Shown piece after piece: positions 51,231-61,858 of a DNA stretch of 64,000 nucleotides; positions within the stretch are counted from its first letter, which is position 1, and every line of letters begins with the position of its first letter. Made by a program: the position numbers and the translations under genes. This DNA is from Streptomyces sp. NBC_00683 (GTDB lineage: Bacteria > Actinomycetota > Actinomycetes > Streptomycetales > Streptomycetaceae), in contig NZ_CP109013.1 of NCBI RefSeq assembly GCF_036226745.1, forward strand, positions 1,922,001-1,986,000, given 5' to 3'. Below the pieces are notes generated by a model that saw only the letters and a list, made by a program, of their open reading frames with translations, was not told the DNA's origin and did not search any database.

Positions 51231-52247
51231 ATGAAGCAGCGATTCCTCGGCCGTTCGGGGCTGCGCGTCAGCGAGCTCTGCCTGGGGGCCATGACCTTCG
51301 GCCAGGACACCGACGAGGCGAGCGCCCACCGGATCCTGGACGTCTTCACGGAGGCGGGCGGGACGTTCATCGACACCGCGGACGTCTATCACCGCGGTGT
51401 CTCCGAGGAGATCGTCGGCCGCTGGCTGAAGGGCCGCAGGCGGGACGATCTGGTCGTCGCCACCAAGGTGTTCGGGACGATGGGCGAGGCGCCCAACGCG
51501 GGCGGGCTGAGCCGGAAGCACATCGTGTCGGCCGTGGAGGCGAGCCTGCGGCGGCTCGGCACGGAGTACATCGACCTCTACCAGACCCATGTGTGGGACG
51601 CCACGACGCCCGTCGAGGAGACCCTCTCGACGCTCGACACCCTGGTGACGTCGGGAAAGGTGCGCTACCTCGGCGCGAGCAACCTGTCCGCCTCCCAGCT
51701 CCAGCGCGCGCAGGACCTGGCCGGGCGCAACGGCTGGGAGCGCTATGTGAGCCTCCAGCCGCTCTACAACCTGCTGGCCCGCGAGCTGGAGTGGGAGCTC
51801 GTCCCGGTGAGCCTGGCGGAGGGCGTCGGCATCATCCCCTGGAGCCCGCTCCAGGGCGGCTGGCTGACCGGTAAGTACCGGCGGGGCATGACGGCCGCGG
51901 CGCCCGGCACCCGCGAGGCCCGCTACCAGGAGGAGCTCGGCCGCGAGGCCTGGCGGGAGCGGGACAACGAGGAGACCTGGCGGGTCGTCGAGGCGCTGGT
52001 CGCGGTCGCCGAGGAGGCGGGGCGCACCCCCGCGCAGGTGGCGCTGCGCTGGCTCCTCGGCCGCCCCGGCGTGACCGCACCGATCATCGGGGCCCGCACG
52101 GTCGAGCAGCTGACCGACAATCTGGGTGCCGTGGGCTGGGACCTGACGCCGGAACAGGAGACGCGGCTGGACGAGGCCAGCGCACGTCCGCTGCCCTACC
52201 CGTACGACGTGCTGCACCGCTTCCGCGACCGTGAGCCGCAGGACTGA
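51231..52247 (+). CDS. Aldo/keto reductase
   Basis: A 338-residue NADPH-dependent reductase with a complete catalytic tetrad: Asp48, Tyr53, Lys79 and His120. It begins [20 protein letters not shown], and ends with [20 protein letters not shown], the cofactor-binding loop. GAAGGGG precedes the ATG. Its likely MerR-type promoter suggests induction by a toxic or reactive small molecule. Its TGA abuts the stop of the convergent peptidase gene with no base between. Confidence 0.92.
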   Translation: MKQRFLGRSGLRVSELCLGAMTFGQDTDEASAHRILDVFTEAGGTFIDTADVYHRGVSEEIVGRWLKGRRRDDLVVATKVFGTMGEAPNAGGLSRKHIVSAVEASLRRLGTEYIDLYQTHVWDATTPVEETLSTLDTLVTSGKVRYLGASNLSASQLQRAQDLAGRNGWERYVSLQPLYNLLARELEWELVPVSLAEGVGIIPWSPLQGGWLTGKYRRGMTAAAPGTREARYQEELGREAWRERDNEETWRVVEALVAVAEEAGRTPAQVALRWLLGRPGVTAPIIGARTVEQLTDNLGAVGWDLTPEQETRLDEASARPLPYPYDVLHRFRDREPQD

Positions 52248-53378
52248 TCAGTCGACGACCGCCAGTTCGCGCGGGGTGTTGTTGAGCCGCCGGCCGCCGT
52301 CCTCGGTGACGGTGACGATGTCCTCGATCCGGACGCCGAAGCGGCCCGGGAGGTAGATGCCGGGCTCCACCGAGAAGCACATGCCGGGCACCAGCGGCTG
52401 CTCCTCGCCCTCGATCATGTAGGGCGGCTCATGGGTGGTGACACCGATGCCGTGGCCGGTGCGGTGGATGAAGCGCTCGCCGTAGCCGAACTCGGTGACG
52501 ACGGCGCGCGCCGCCCGGTCGATCTCCTGGCAGGCGACGCCGGGCCGCACCGCGCGGAAGCCCGCCTCCTGCGCCTCCCGTACGACGTCGTGCACCCGCT
52601 GCTCCTCCGCGGTGGGTGCGCCGACGTGCACCGTACGGGAGGTGTCCGAGCCGTAGCCGTGCTTGAGGCCGCCGAAGTCGAGGACGACCATGTCGCCCTG
52701 CTCGATGGTGCGCTCCCCGGCCTCGTGGTGCGGGTTGGCGCCGTTCGGGCCGGAGCCGACGACGGTGAAGTCGACCTGCGAATGGCCGAATTCGACGAGC
52801 AGGGCGGAGAGATCCGCGGCGACGTCGGTCTCCTTCCGGCCGGAGAAGCGGACCTTCAGGATCTGTTCGTACGTGGCGTCGGCCGCGGCCCCCGCCGCGG
52901 CGAGCCGTTCCAGCTCGGCTGCGTCCTTGACCGCGCGCAGCATCGGCAGGGCGGCGGTGAGGGAGGCGTACGAGGTGGCGGGAAGGAGCTCCTGCAGCGC
53001 GAGCAGGTGCAGCGCCCAGGCGTTGTCACTGACCCCGAACCGGCCCTTGTCGCCGAGCAGTTCGGCGGTCAGGGCGTAGGGGTCCGCCGCGTCGGTCCAG
53101 TCCCGCAGGGTGAGGACGGGGGCGCCGACGGCACGCTCGGCGTCGGCGGCCTCCAGGGCCGGGACGACGAGGACGGGGTCGTGGCCCGCCCTGATGACGA
53201 GCAGGGTGAGGCGTTCGGTGGCGGCGGTCGGCCGGTATCCGGTGAGGTGGACCAGGTCGGGGCCCGGCGCCACGAGGACGCCCGCGAGGCCTGCGGCGTC
53301 GGCGGACTCGGCCGCCCGGGTCATCCGGGCCCTGTAGTCGTCGGCGGTGAAAGGTACGGGCTGGTCGGGGCTGGACAT
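52248..53378 (-). CDS. M24-family Xaa-Pro aminopeptidase
   Basis: A 376-residue pita-bread metallopeptidase. The N-terminal creatinase-like domain spans about 1-140. Metal ligands are visible: Asp in VVLDFGG, Asp in GSDTSR, His in RTGHGIG, Glu in FSVEPGIYL and Glu in VRIEDIV. The ATG at 53378 has CAGGAGG; an ATG ten codons earlier has no site. It removes N-terminal residues before proline, presumably in peptide turnover. Confidence 0.92.
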   Translation of the reverse strand: MSSPDQPVPFTADDYRARMTRAAESADAAGLAGVLVAPGPDLVHLTGYRPTAATERLTLLVIRAGHDPVLVVPALEAADAERAVGAPVLTLRDWTDAADPYALTAELLGDKGRFGVSDNAWALHLLALQELLPATSYASLTAALPMLRAVKDAAELERLAAAGAAADATYEQILKVRFSGRKETDVAADLSALLVEFGHSQVDFTVVGSGPNGANPHHEAGERTIEQGDMVVLDFGGLKHGYGSDTSRTVHVGAPTAEEQRVHDVVREAQEAGFRAVRPGVACQEIDRAARAVVTEFGYGERFIHRTGHGIGVTTHEPPYMIEGEEQPLVPGMCFSVEPGIYLPGRFGVRIEDIVTVTEDGGRRLNNTPRELAVVD

Positions 53379-53483
53379 GACGGACCTCCTGGCGGGGCGA
53401 CGCGGCACACAGCATCCTGCCCGTACGTGCCGGTGGATGCGAACGCATTCGGAACGCGGCGCGGGGCCGTACGACCGGGCCGG

Positions 53484-54011
53484 CTACTTCGTCCGGGCGC
53501 CCGCCGCCGGGCCTCCCGCCCGGTCGTCGGCGTCCAGCATGCGCCGGAGCAGCGCGGTCAGCGTCTCGCGTTCGGCGGGTGACAGGCACGCCAGGAACGC
53601 CTCCTGGGACTCCTCGGCCACCTTGAGCAACCGGCGCTGGAGCGCGGCCCCTTCCTCCGTCAGACCGACCACCTGCCGCCGCCGGTCCGCCTTGTCCCGG
53701 GCCCGGTACACCAGGCCGCGCTCCTCGACGAGGTCGAGGTAGCCCCCCAGGTGGCTGCGCTGGAATCCCAGGCGTTCCGCCAGCACGTGCTGCGGCAGCG
53801 GCCCGAAGTCCGCGAGGGCGGTCAGCGTGGCGAAGTGGGGCAGCCGCAGGTCGTACTCGCCCACGGACGCGACCAGTGCGTCATGGCCGATGCGCCCCAC
53901 ATGGCTGGCGAGGTACGAGGGCAGCGCCAGCAGGCCCGGCGGGCGGGAGCCCCGCTCCATGGCCTCGGAAGGGACTGCGCCGTCGGGCCCGCACTCGGGG
54001 GATTCGCTCAT
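53484..54011 (-). CDS. MarR-family regulator divergent to MFS exporter
   Basis: A 175-residue winged-helix regulator. PLPQHVLAERLGFQRSHLGG is the recognition region (about 73-92), with the wing in RDKADRRRQVVGLTEEG. It is divergent from an exporter and a luciferase-hemerythrin gene, the usual arrangement for a repressor of those genes. Its own promoter may use TTACGT and TAGCAT on the minus strand, with 16 bases between, next to the palindrome at 54048. Confidence 0.9.
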   Translation of the reverse strand: MSESPECGPDGAVPSEAMERGSRPPGLLALPSYLASHVGRIGHDALVASVGEYDLRLPHFATLTALADFGPLPQHVLAERLGFQRSHLGGYLDLVEERGLVYRARDKADRRRQVVGLTEEGAALQRRLLKVAEESQEAFLACLSPAERETLTALLRRMLDADDRAGGPAAGARTK

Positions 54012-54071
54012 CCACGCATGCTATCCGGTCAGTGACTGGACGTAAGGATGACGTCATGTAATGATTCCGCC
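54012..54071. promoter_or_regulatory. Divergent marR-MFS promoter with 10-bp palindrome
   Basis: ATGACGTCAT (54048-54057) is a perfect palindrome placed between a likely marR promoter on the minus strand and TAATGAT (54059-54065) on the plus strand. The latter is placed so that transcription would start at the GTG of the exporter. Confidence 0.5.
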
Positions 54072-55547
54072 GTGCTATTAATTCGACGCTCCGCCCGCAC
54101 CCCTGCCCAACCGCCGACGGCGGACCCACGACGCCGCACCGCGGCACCTTTCGCGGCCCTCCTCCTCGCCGTGCTGTCCTTCTCGCTGATGCAGACGATG
54201 GTCGTCCCGGCGCTCCCCGGCCTCCAGCGCGAGTTCAACGCCTCCGCGACCGCCGTCTCCTGGGTTCTCAGCTCCTTCCTGCTCACCGCTTCGGTGGCCA
54301 CCGCGCTGCTCGGCCGGGTGGGCGACATGTTCGGCAAACGGCGGGTGCTCCTCGCGAGCCTCACCGTCTTCGCGGCCGGCACTCTGCTGGCCGCGCTGTC
54401 CGACTCGCTCGGGCCGCTGATCGCGGCCCGCGCCGTCCAGGGCGTCGGCTCGGCCGCCTTCCCCCTGGCTTTCGGGATCGTGCGCGACCAGTTCCCGCGT
54501 GAGCGCGTGCCTGCGGCGATCGGCCTGATCTCGTCGACCTTCGGCATCGGCTTCGGCATCGGGCTCGTCATCCCCGGCCCCCTGGTGGATGCCCTGAACT
54601 GGCACTGGATCTTCTGGACCGGTCTCATCGTGATCCTGGCGGGCATCGCGGCCGTGGCCGCGTTCGTCCAGGAGCTCCCGGTCCGCTCCCCGGGCCGCAT
54701 CGACTGGGGCGGCGTGGTGCTGCTGAGCGCCGGCATCGTGGCCCTGCTGATCGCCATCAGCCAGGGCAGGTCCTGGGGTTGGACGTCAGGCGGCATCATC
54801 GCCCTCTTCGCGGCGGCCGTCGTACTCCTCGTGGCCTTCACGTACGTCGAGAAGAAGGTCCGCGAGCCCCTGATCGACATCGAGCTGCTGCGCCGTCCCG
54901 CCGTCCTGTCCAGCCACGTCACGGCGCTCGTCATCGGTTTCGGCATGTACGGCGCGTTCACCCTCGTGCCGCTGCTCGCCCAGACGCCCGCCGAGGCCGG
55001 GTACGGCTTCGGGGCCTCCGTCACCGAGTCCGGACTGTTCATGGTCCCGATGGCCGTGACCATGCTGATCGCCGGCCCGCTCGCCGGACGGATCGGGGCC
55101 GCCGCGGGCTGGAAGCTGCCGCTGGTGCTCGCCTGCCTGATCGGGGTGGCCGGCTTCGTCGTCTACGCCACGGCCCACGACAGCGAGTGGGCGATGTACG
55201 CCGGCTCCGCGGTGCTCGGCACCGGTGTCGGGTTCGCCTTCGCGGCCCTGGCCAACCTGGTCGTCAGCGCGGTCGACCGGAACCGGACCGGAGAGGCGAC
55301 CGGCATCAACACCGTCATGCGCACCGTCGGCGGTTCGCTCGGCGCGCAGATCGCGGCCTCCCTCGTGGCGGCCCGGACGGTCCCGGGCACCCGGCTGCCC
55401 GCCGAGTCCGGCTACACCACCGCCTTCGCGATGTCGGCGATCGCCCTGGCCGTGGCCGCCCTCGTGGCACTCGCCGGCCCGGGAGCACTGTGGCGCACGG
55501 CCACCCCACCCGTTACCAACCCGGGCGAAGGCCCGTCCACCGCCTAG
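54072..55547 (+). CDS. MFS drug exporter (DHA2, 14-TM type)
   Basis: A 491-residue transporter with about 14 hydrophobic helices. TM1 carries VLSFSLMQTMVVPALPGLQR; LGRVGDMFGKRRVLL is the MFS loop 2-3 motif A; RAVQGVGSAAFPLAFGIVRD holds motif C-like residues. DHA2 members export drugs and dyes by proton antiport. I place the start at GTG 54072 (leaderless); an in-frame ATG at 54048 would put the operator palindrome inside the gene. The next gene follows after 12 bases. Confidence 0.85.
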   Translation: MLLIRRSARTPAQPPTADPRRRTAAPFAALLLAVLSFSLMQTMVVPALPGLQREFNASATAVSWVLSSFLLTASVATALLGRVGDMFGKRRVLLASLTVFAAGTLLAALSDSLGPLIAARAVQGVGSAAFPLAFGIVRDQFPRERVPAAIGLISSTFGIGFGIGLVIPGPLVDALNWHWIFWTGLIVILAGIAAVAAFVQELPVRSPGRIDWGGVVLLSAGIVALLIAISQGRSWGWTSGGIIALFAAAVVLLVAFTYVEKKVREPLIDIELLRRPAVLSSHVTALVIGFGMYGAFTLVPLLAQTPAEAGYGFGASVTESGLFMVPMAVTMLIAGPLAGRIGAAAGWKLPLVLACLIGVAGFVVYATAHDSEWAMYAGSAVLGTGVGFAFAALANLVVSAVDRNRTGEATGINTVMRTVGGSLGAQIAASLVAARTVPGTRLPAESGYTTAFAMSAIALAVAALVALAGPGALWRTATPPVTNPGEGPSTA

Positions 55548-55559
55548 GAGTTGACCCAC

Positions 55560-57125
55560 ATGCCCGACTACGGACACAACCTGCTCTTCGGCACCGTGCT
55601 GATGCCGTCGGCCGGACAGGCCGAGGAAGCGGTCGCCTCGGCACAGGCCGCCGACCGGGCCGGCCTGGATCTGGTGAGCGTCCCGGACCATCCGTACCGG
55701 CCCGGTCTGCTCGACGCCTGGACGGTGCTCTCCTTCATCGCAGCGTCCACCTCCCGGGTGCGGGTCTTCCCCAACGTCGCCAGTCTGCCGCTGCGGCCGC
55801 CCGCCGTACTGGCCCGCGCCGCGGCCGGCCTGGACCGGCTCAGCGGCGGCCGGGTGGAGCTGGGGATCGGAGCGGGTGCCTACTGGGACTCCATCGCCGC
55901 CGACGGCGGGACGCGACGCACCCCCGGCGAGGCGGTGCGGGCGACCCGAGAGGCCGTCGAGGTCATCCGGGCGCTGTGGACCCAGGGCGGTAGCGTCCAC
56001 GTCGACGGCGAGCACTACAGGCTCGACGGCGCGTCCTCCGGCCCCGCTCCCGCACACCCCGTCGGGATCTGGATCGGCGCGATCGGCCCCCGGATGCTGG
56101 ACCTGACCGGGTCCGTCGCGGACGGCTGGCTGCCCAGCGTGCCGCACGTGCCGCCGGGGCGACTCGCGGCAGGACACCGGATCATCGACGAGGCAGCCGT
56201 CCGTGCGGGCAGGCCCCCGGACGCGGTGCGCCGCCTCTACAACCTCTCGCCGGGACCGGGCGGCTTCCCGGAGGGGCCGCCCGGGGCCTGGCCCGAGCAG
56301 CTCGCCGCACTGGCCCTGGAGCACGGGACGAGCGCCTTCCTGCTGCCCGTCCAACAGCCGCGCCTGCTCGAACTGTTCGCCGCCGAGGTGGCGCCGGCCA
56401 CCCGGGAACTGGTGTCCACGGCACGCCGGAGCGGTACGGACACGGCGTCCGGCGACCGTCCGCGTCCCTCTGCGGAGGCTGCGGGCAGCGACCTGCCGCA
56501 CGGGCGCGGAGGATCGCCGCCGGAACGCCTGTCCGTCCGTGCGACGCCCGACGACCGTGTGCGCCGGTCGGCCGAACGGCTGTGGGACGAGTCGACCCGC
56601 CCCACCGGGCCCGCCGTCGACCCCGATCGACGGTATGCACGCAGCGCCCAGGAGCCGGCCCGCAATCTGGTCGCCGCGCACGACCGGCTCCGCTCGGACC
56701 TGGACCGACTCCGCCACGTGGTGCGCCAGGTGCTGGAGGACGGTGCGGATCCCGGTGGGGCCAGGTCCGGGATCCAGAAGCTGAGCGTGCGCCGGAACAG
56801 CTGGGCGCTCGGCGCGTACTGCGCCTCCTACTGCCAGGTGACCACCCTGCACCACACACGGGAGGACCAGGACCTCTTCCCGCACCTGCGCCGGTCCGAG
56901 CCGCTCCTGGCACCGGTGCTCGACCGGCTGGCCGAGGAGCATCACGCCGTGCGGGGAGTCATCGACAGGCTCGACCGCGCGCTCGTCGCCTTCATCGGGG
57001 ACGGTTCGGGCAGGGACGGCCTGCAGGCCGCCGTCGACCTGCTCGCGGACGCGCTGCTGTCCCATCTCGCCTACGAGGAGCGCGAACTGATCGAGCCGAT
57101 GGCGCGGTTCGGCACCGGCTGGTGA
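55560..57125 (+). CDS. Luciferase-like (LLM) oxidoreductase fused to hemerythrin-like domain
   Basis: A 521-residue two-domain protein. Residues 1-285 are a bacterial-luciferase-like flavin or F420 oxidoreductase (LDLVSVPDHPYRPGLLDAWT, LDRLSGGRVELGIGAGAY). An Arg/Pro-rich linker spans about 286-365. Residues 366-515 form a hemerythrin HHE four-helix bundle with candidate di-iron ligands His374, His431/432, Glu435, His461/462, His502 and Glu506/507. AGGAG precedes the ATG at 55560; the TTG nine bases earlier would touch that site. It is 12 bases from the exporter gene. A redox reaction coupled to O2, NO or iron sensing is inferred. Confidence 0.85.
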   Translation: MPDYGHNLLFGTVLMPSAGQAEEAVASAQAADRAGLDLVSVPDHPYRPGLLDAWTVLSFIAASTSRVRVFPNVASLPLRPPAVLARAAAGLDRLSGGRVELGIGAGAYWDSIAADGGTRRTPGEAVRATREAVEVIRALWTQGGSVHVDGEHYRLDGASSGPAPAHPVGIWIGAIGPRMLDLTGSVADGWLPSVPHVPPGRLAAGHRIIDEAAVRAGRPPDAVRRLYNLSPGPGGFPEGPPGAWPEQLAALALEHGTSAFLLPVQQPRLLELFAAEVAPATRELVSTARRSGTDTASGDRPRPSAEAAGSDLPHGRGGSPPERLSVRATPDDRVRRSAERLWDESTRPTGPAVDPDRRYARSAQEPARNLVAAHDRLRSDLDRLRHVVRQVLEDGADPGGARSGIQKLSVRRNSWALGAYCASYCQVTTLHHTREDQDLFPHLRRSEPLLAPVLDRLAEEHHAVRGVIDRLDRALVAFIGDGSGRDGLQAAVDLLADALLSHLAYEERELIEPMARFGTGW

Positions 57126-57141
57126 CAGCAGGCCCGCCGGC

Positions 57142-57175
57142 CTGACTCCTCCGGGCGGGTGCCCGGAGGTGTCAG
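57142..57175. terminator. Bidirectional terminator, LLM-hemerythrin / P-loop kinase
   Basis: CTGAC-T-CCTCCGGGC pairs with GCCCGGAGG-T-GTCAG around a GGGT loop: 14 bp with one T-T mismatch. It lies between convergent genes and includes the stop codon of the kinase gene. Confidence 0.8.
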
Positions 57176-57816
57176 GGCGTGTCCGGCAGCCGCACGACCA
57201 GGTCGGCGCGGTCGCGGTACCGCTCCACCAGCCGGGCGTTGGGTTCGTCGGACCGGGCGACCCAGCGTTCCGCGTACGGGCGCGGCTTGCCGAACCGCAC
57301 GTGCCGGTCGACGAGCCTGCGCGTCCGCAGCCCGGGGTCGACGTCGACGAACCACACCTCGTCGAGCAGCCCGCGCACCGGCGCCCAGGGCCCTTCGGCC
57401 AGGAGCAGGTAGTTGCCCTCGGTCACCACGAGCGGGGTGTCCCGGGGGACGGCCACCGCCCCGGCGATCGGCTCCTCCAGACTCCGGTCGAACGCCGGTG
57501 CGTACACCGGGCCCGGCCCTTCGGGGAGGCGCAGCCGCCGGAGCAGGGCCGCGTATCCGGCGGCGTCGAAGGTGTCGGGGGCTCCCTTGCGGTCGGCACG
57601 GCCGAGGCGCTCCAGCTCGGCACCGGCCAGGTGGAAACCGTCCATCGGGACGAGGACGGCGTGTCCTTCGAGCGCCTCGACGAGCCGGGCGGCCAGGGTG
57701 GACTTCCCGGCTCCGGGCGGTCCCGCGATGCCGAGGATGCGGCGCCGGCCGGGGGCGGCGAGGCGGCGGGCGCGGACCGTCAGCTCGGTGAAGTCGCTCG
57801 TGACCATGCCGGGCAT
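57172..57816 (-). CDS. P-loop nucleoside/pantothenate-kinase-like protein
   Basis: A 214-residue kinase of the uridine kinase/PanK fold. Walker A is GPPGAGKST (about 32-40), followed by VPMDGFHLAGAELERLG, VYAPAFDRSLEEPI and VVTEGNYLLL, which match YggC-like nucleoside kinases. The final phosphate acceptor (nucleoside, pantothenate or sugar) is unknown. ATGs at 57816 and 57807 are both usable; GGGGA lies close to the first. Confidence 0.85.
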   Translation of the reverse strand: MPGMVTSDFTELTVRARRLAAPGRRRILGIAGPPGAGKSTLAARLVEALEGHAVLVPMDGFHLAGAELERLGRADRKGAPDTFDAAGYAALLRRLRLPEGPGPVYAPAFDRSLEEPIAGAVAVPRDTPLVVTEGNYLLLAEGPWAPVRGLLDEVWFVDVDPGLRTRRLVDRHVRFGKPRPYAERWVARSDEPNARLVERYRDRADLVVRLPDTP

Positions 57817-57918
57817 TGTCCCCGGGCGCAGCAGGACGGCGTTAGTGTTACGTATAACCGGCGCGCACAGCCGTCCAGACGTGAATGTCCGTCCACTCGA
57901 GGAACCCGAGGCCCCCCC
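57817..57918. promoter_or_regulatory. Divergent region between P-loop kinase and VOC genes
   Basis: The 102-base gap holds GTTACGTATAAC (about 57848-57859), a GTTA/TAAC dyad that includes -10-like sequences on both strands. Either gene could be read from it. Confidence 0.4.
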
Positions 57919-58305
57919 ATGTCCCACATCGCTCTGGTCACCCTGGTCGTCCGCGACTACGACGAGGCTCTCTCCTTCTACACGGACGCTCTCGGATTCG
58001 AGCTCATGGAGGACACGGACCGGGGCGACGGCTCGCGCTGGGTCGTCGTGCGCCCGCGCGGCACCCAGGGCACGGGGCTGCTGCTGGCGCGCGCGAAGGG
58101 CGAGGCCCAGCTGGCGGCCGTCGGGGCGCAGGCGGGCGGCCGGGTCGGCCTCTTCCTGCACACCGAGGACTTCGCGGGCGACCACGAGCGGATGCGGGCC
58201 GCCGGGGTCCGCTTCCTGGAGGAGCCGCGCCACGAGGTGTACGGCTCGGTCGCGGTCTTCGAGGACCTGTACGGCAACCGATGGGACCTGCTGCAGCCCG
58301 CCTGA
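57919..58305 (+). CDS. VOC (glyoxalase-like) family protein
   Basis: A 128-residue VOC protein, with HIALVTLVVRDYDEALSFYT at the start and SVAVFEDLYGNRWDLLQP at the end; Glu in VFEDLYGN is the usual metal-ligand position. The central GGRVGLFLHTEDFAGDHERM completes the second beta-alpha-beta motif. Unknown substrate; not similar enough to lactoylglutathione lyase to claim it. Confidence 0.85.
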   Translation: MSHIALVTLVVRDYDEALSFYTDALGFELMEDTDRGDGSRWVVVRPRGTQGTGLLLARAKGEAQLAAVGAQAGGRVGLFLHTEDFAGDHERMRAAGVRFLEEPRHEVYGSVAVFEDLYGNRWDLLQPA

Positions 58306-58353
58306 GCCGGGCCGGGACCGCGCGGGCTGCCACGGTCCGTGCACGGCCGCGGG

Positions 58354-59259
58354 CTACGCGAGCCCCGCCGCCGACCCCAGCGCGTCCAGGACCGGCCTGA
58401 TCAGCGGATGCCCCTCGGCGCCCTGCCGCACCGCGGCGAAGACCCGTCGTGTCGGGGCGCTGCCCTCCACGGGCCGTACGACGACACCGCCGAGATCCAT
58501 GCCGCGCAGCGCCGAACGGGGCACCAGCGCCACCCCGGCGCCCGCCCCGGCCAGGGCGACCACCGCGTGGAAGTCGTCCGAGGAGTGCTCCAGCTGGGGT
58601 TCGAACCCTGCGTACTCGCAGGCCAGGACCACCACGTCATGGCAGGGGTTGCCGGGGTACGGGCCGATCCACGGGTCCTTGGCGAGGTCGGCGACGGCGA
58701 CGTGCTCCTGCCCGGCGAGGCGGTGGCCGACCGGCAGCACCGCGTCGAAGGGCTCGGAGTAGAGCGGCACGCGGGTCAGACGCCGGTCGTCGTCACCGGG
58801 CGCGCCCCGGTACTCGACGGCGACCGCCACGTCGACCTGCCGGTCCAGCACCATCGGCACGCTCGCGTCGCCCTCGGCGTCCTGCACACGGACCCGGATG
58901 CCGGGGGCGGTGCGCGTCAGCTCGGCGATGGCGGGGGCCAGGACGAGGCCGATGCCCGTGGCGAACGCGGCGACCGTGACCGTGCCCGCCACGCCTCCGC
59001 TGTAGGCGGCGAGCTCCGCCTCCGCCCGCTCCAGCTGGGCGAGCACCGCGTTGGCGTGGGTCAGCAGGATCTCCCCTGCCGCGGTGAGCCTGGCACCGCG
59101 CGCACCGCGCTCGACCAGGTGGTGTCCGGTCTCCTGCTCCAGCGCGGCGAGCTGCTGGGAGACGGCGGAGGGGGTGAGGTAGAGCGCGGCGGCTGCCGCG
59201 GTCACCGTGCGGTGGTCTGCCACCGCACGGAGAATGCGCAGCCGCCGTGCATCGATCAT
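58354..59259 (-). CDS. LysR-family transcriptional regulator
   Basis: A 301-residue LysR protein: DNA-binding domain MIDARRLRILRAVADHRTVT, then AALYLTPSAVSQQLAALEQE, followed by an effector domain from about residue 90. The upstream kbl-tdh operon is on the same strand, so it is not the typical divergent partner. Targets unknown. Confidence 0.9.
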   Translation of the reverse strand: MIDARRLRILRAVADHRTVTAAAAALYLTPSAVSQQLAALEQETGHHLVERGARGARLTAAGEILLTHANAVLAQLERAEAELAAYSGGVAGTVTVAAFATGIGLVLAPAIAELTRTAPGIRVRVQDAEGDASVPMVLDRQVDVAVAVEYRGAPGDDDRRLTRVPLYSEPFDAVLPVGHRLAGQEHVAVADLAKDPWIGPYPGNPCHDVVVLACEYAGFEPQLEHSSDDFHAVVALAGAGAGVALVPRSALRGMDLGGVVVRPVEGSAPTRRVFAAVRQGAEGHPLIRPVLDALGSAAGLA

Positions 59260-59293
59260 GCGCTCATTGTCCCAGGTCGCAGGAGACCGGCGA

Positions 59294-60487
<1,194 letters not shown>

Positions 60488-60540
60488 GAAGGATGTCTCC
60501 CAGGTGGGTACGGGCCGGGGGTACGAGGTGGGGCTGCGGG

Positions 60541-61569
60541 TCAGGCGGCCCAGTCGAGCAGGACCTTGCCGCCGAGGCCGCTCGCGGCGTCGTCGAAGGC
60601 GGCTTCGAAGTCGCGGTATCCGTACCGTCCGGTGATCACGGGGGCGAGGTCGAGTCCGCCCTCCAGGAGGACGGACATGGCGTACCAAGTCTCGTACATC
60701 TCACGGCCGTAGATGCCCTTGATGGTGAGCATCGAGGTGACGACGCGGGACCAGTCGACGGGGAATTCGGCGGCGGGCAGTCCGAGCATGGCGATGCGGC
60801 CGCCGTGCGTCATGTTCGCGATCATGTCCTGCATCGCCTCGGGGCGGCCGGACATCTCCAGACCGATGTCGAAGCCCTCGCGCAGTCCGAGGTGGCGCTG
60901 GCCGTCGGCGATGGTCTCCTTGCTGACGTCGAGGGCGAGGCTGACGCCGACCTTCCTGGCCAGTTCGAGGCGGGCCTCGCTGACGTCGGTGATGACGACG
61001 TTGCGGGCGCCCGCGTGGCGGGCGACGGCGGCGGCCATGAGGCCGATCGGTCCCGCGCCGGTGATCAGCACGTCCTCGCCGACCAGCGGGAACGACAGCG
61101 CGGTGTGCACGGCGTTGCCGAACGGGTCGAAGATCGCGGCGATGTCGAGGTCGACCTTGTCCCGGTGCACCCACACGTTGGACGCGGGCAGCGACAGGTA
61201 CTCGGCGAACGCTCCGTCCCGGCCGACGCCGAGGCCGAGGGTGGAGCGGCAGAGGTGGCGCCGTCCGGCCAGACAGTTGCGGCACTTCCCGCAGACCAGG
61301 TGGCCCTCGCCGCTGACCAGGTCACCGATCTTGATGTCGACGACGTCGGAACCGAGGTCCGCGACCTCGCCGACGAACTCGTGGCCCAGGACGAGCGGGG
61401 TGCGCACGGCCTGCTGCGCCCAGCCGTCGTAGTTTCGGATGTGCAGGTCGGTGCCGCAGATTCCGGTGCGCAGGACCTTGATCAGCACGTCTGCGGGGCC
61501 GATCTCCGGCTCCGGCACGTCCATCAGCCAGAGTCCCGGCTCGGCCTTGTGCTTCACGAGTGCCTTCAC
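60541..61569 (-). CDS. tdh: L-threonine 3-dehydrogenase
   Basis: A 342-residue zinc medium-chain dehydrogenase oxidising threonine to 2-amino-3-oxobutyrate with NAD+. Catalytic zinc ligands are Cys38 (GICGTD) and His63-Glu64 (GHEF); the structural zinc motif [15 protein letters not shown] gives four Cys. The NAD site is GAGPIG. It starts with GTG, with AGGGAG at good spacing, and is the first gene of the tdh-kbl operon. Confidence 0.95.
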   Translation of the reverse strand: MKALVKHKAEPGLWLMDVPEPEIGPADVLIKVLRTGICGTDLHIRNYDGWAQQAVRTPLVLGHEFVGEVADLGSDVVDIKIGDLVSGEGHLVCGKCRNCLAGRRHLCRSTLGLGVGRDGAFAEYLSLPASNVWVHRDKVDLDIAAIFDPFGNAVHTALSFPLVGEDVLITGAGPIGLMAAAVARHAGARNVVITDVSEARLELARKVGVSLALDVSKETIADGQRHLGLREGFDIGLEMSGRPEAMQDMIANMTHGGRIAMLGLPAAEFPVDWSRVVTSMLTIKGIYGREMYETWYAMSVLLEGGLDLAPVITGRYGYRDFEAAFDDAASGLGGKVLLDWAA

Positions 61570-61858
61570 GGCTGCGGCTCCCTGTACCTGGTACCTGGTG
61601 AATACCCCGGGCCGGGGGCATGCCGAAGGCGGCCTGCGGCCCGGGGTGCATGGGGGTACGGCGGACGGGAAAGGGCGGAACGCGTGCGCTCGTACGTCCT
61701 ACGAACGCCGTGATCCGCCGCCCACTGCCGTCACAACGACAGTGCCGCACGCCGGGCCCCAGGTCCATCGAGGATTTCTTAAGCTCCGCCGCAGCTGTGC
61801 TTCACACCGAGGGGTGGAGGCCGGGCCGGCGGGGGCGCCGCGCCGCTGCCGGCCGTCG
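61570..61858 (-). promoter_or_regulatory. Upstream region of tdh-kbl
   Basis: A 289-base gap between the Ser/Thr kinase stop and tdh, both on the minus strand. It holds the tdh ribosome site, a direct repeat GTACCTG-GTACCTG (61584-61597), and a CCCCGG/CCGGGG symmetry near 61606-61618. No gene is supported. Confidence 0.45.

Noticed and set aside
54054..54062. ATG-TAA at 54056 as a minimal start-stop element before the exporter
   Set aside because: It lies within the palindrome and -10-like region, so it is more simply explained as promoter sequence.
58596..58612. GGTTCGAACCC, resembling a tRNA T-loop
   Set aside because: It lies inside the LysR coding sequence (encoding the YAGFEPQ region on the minus strand), and no acceptor or anticodon arms fit around it.
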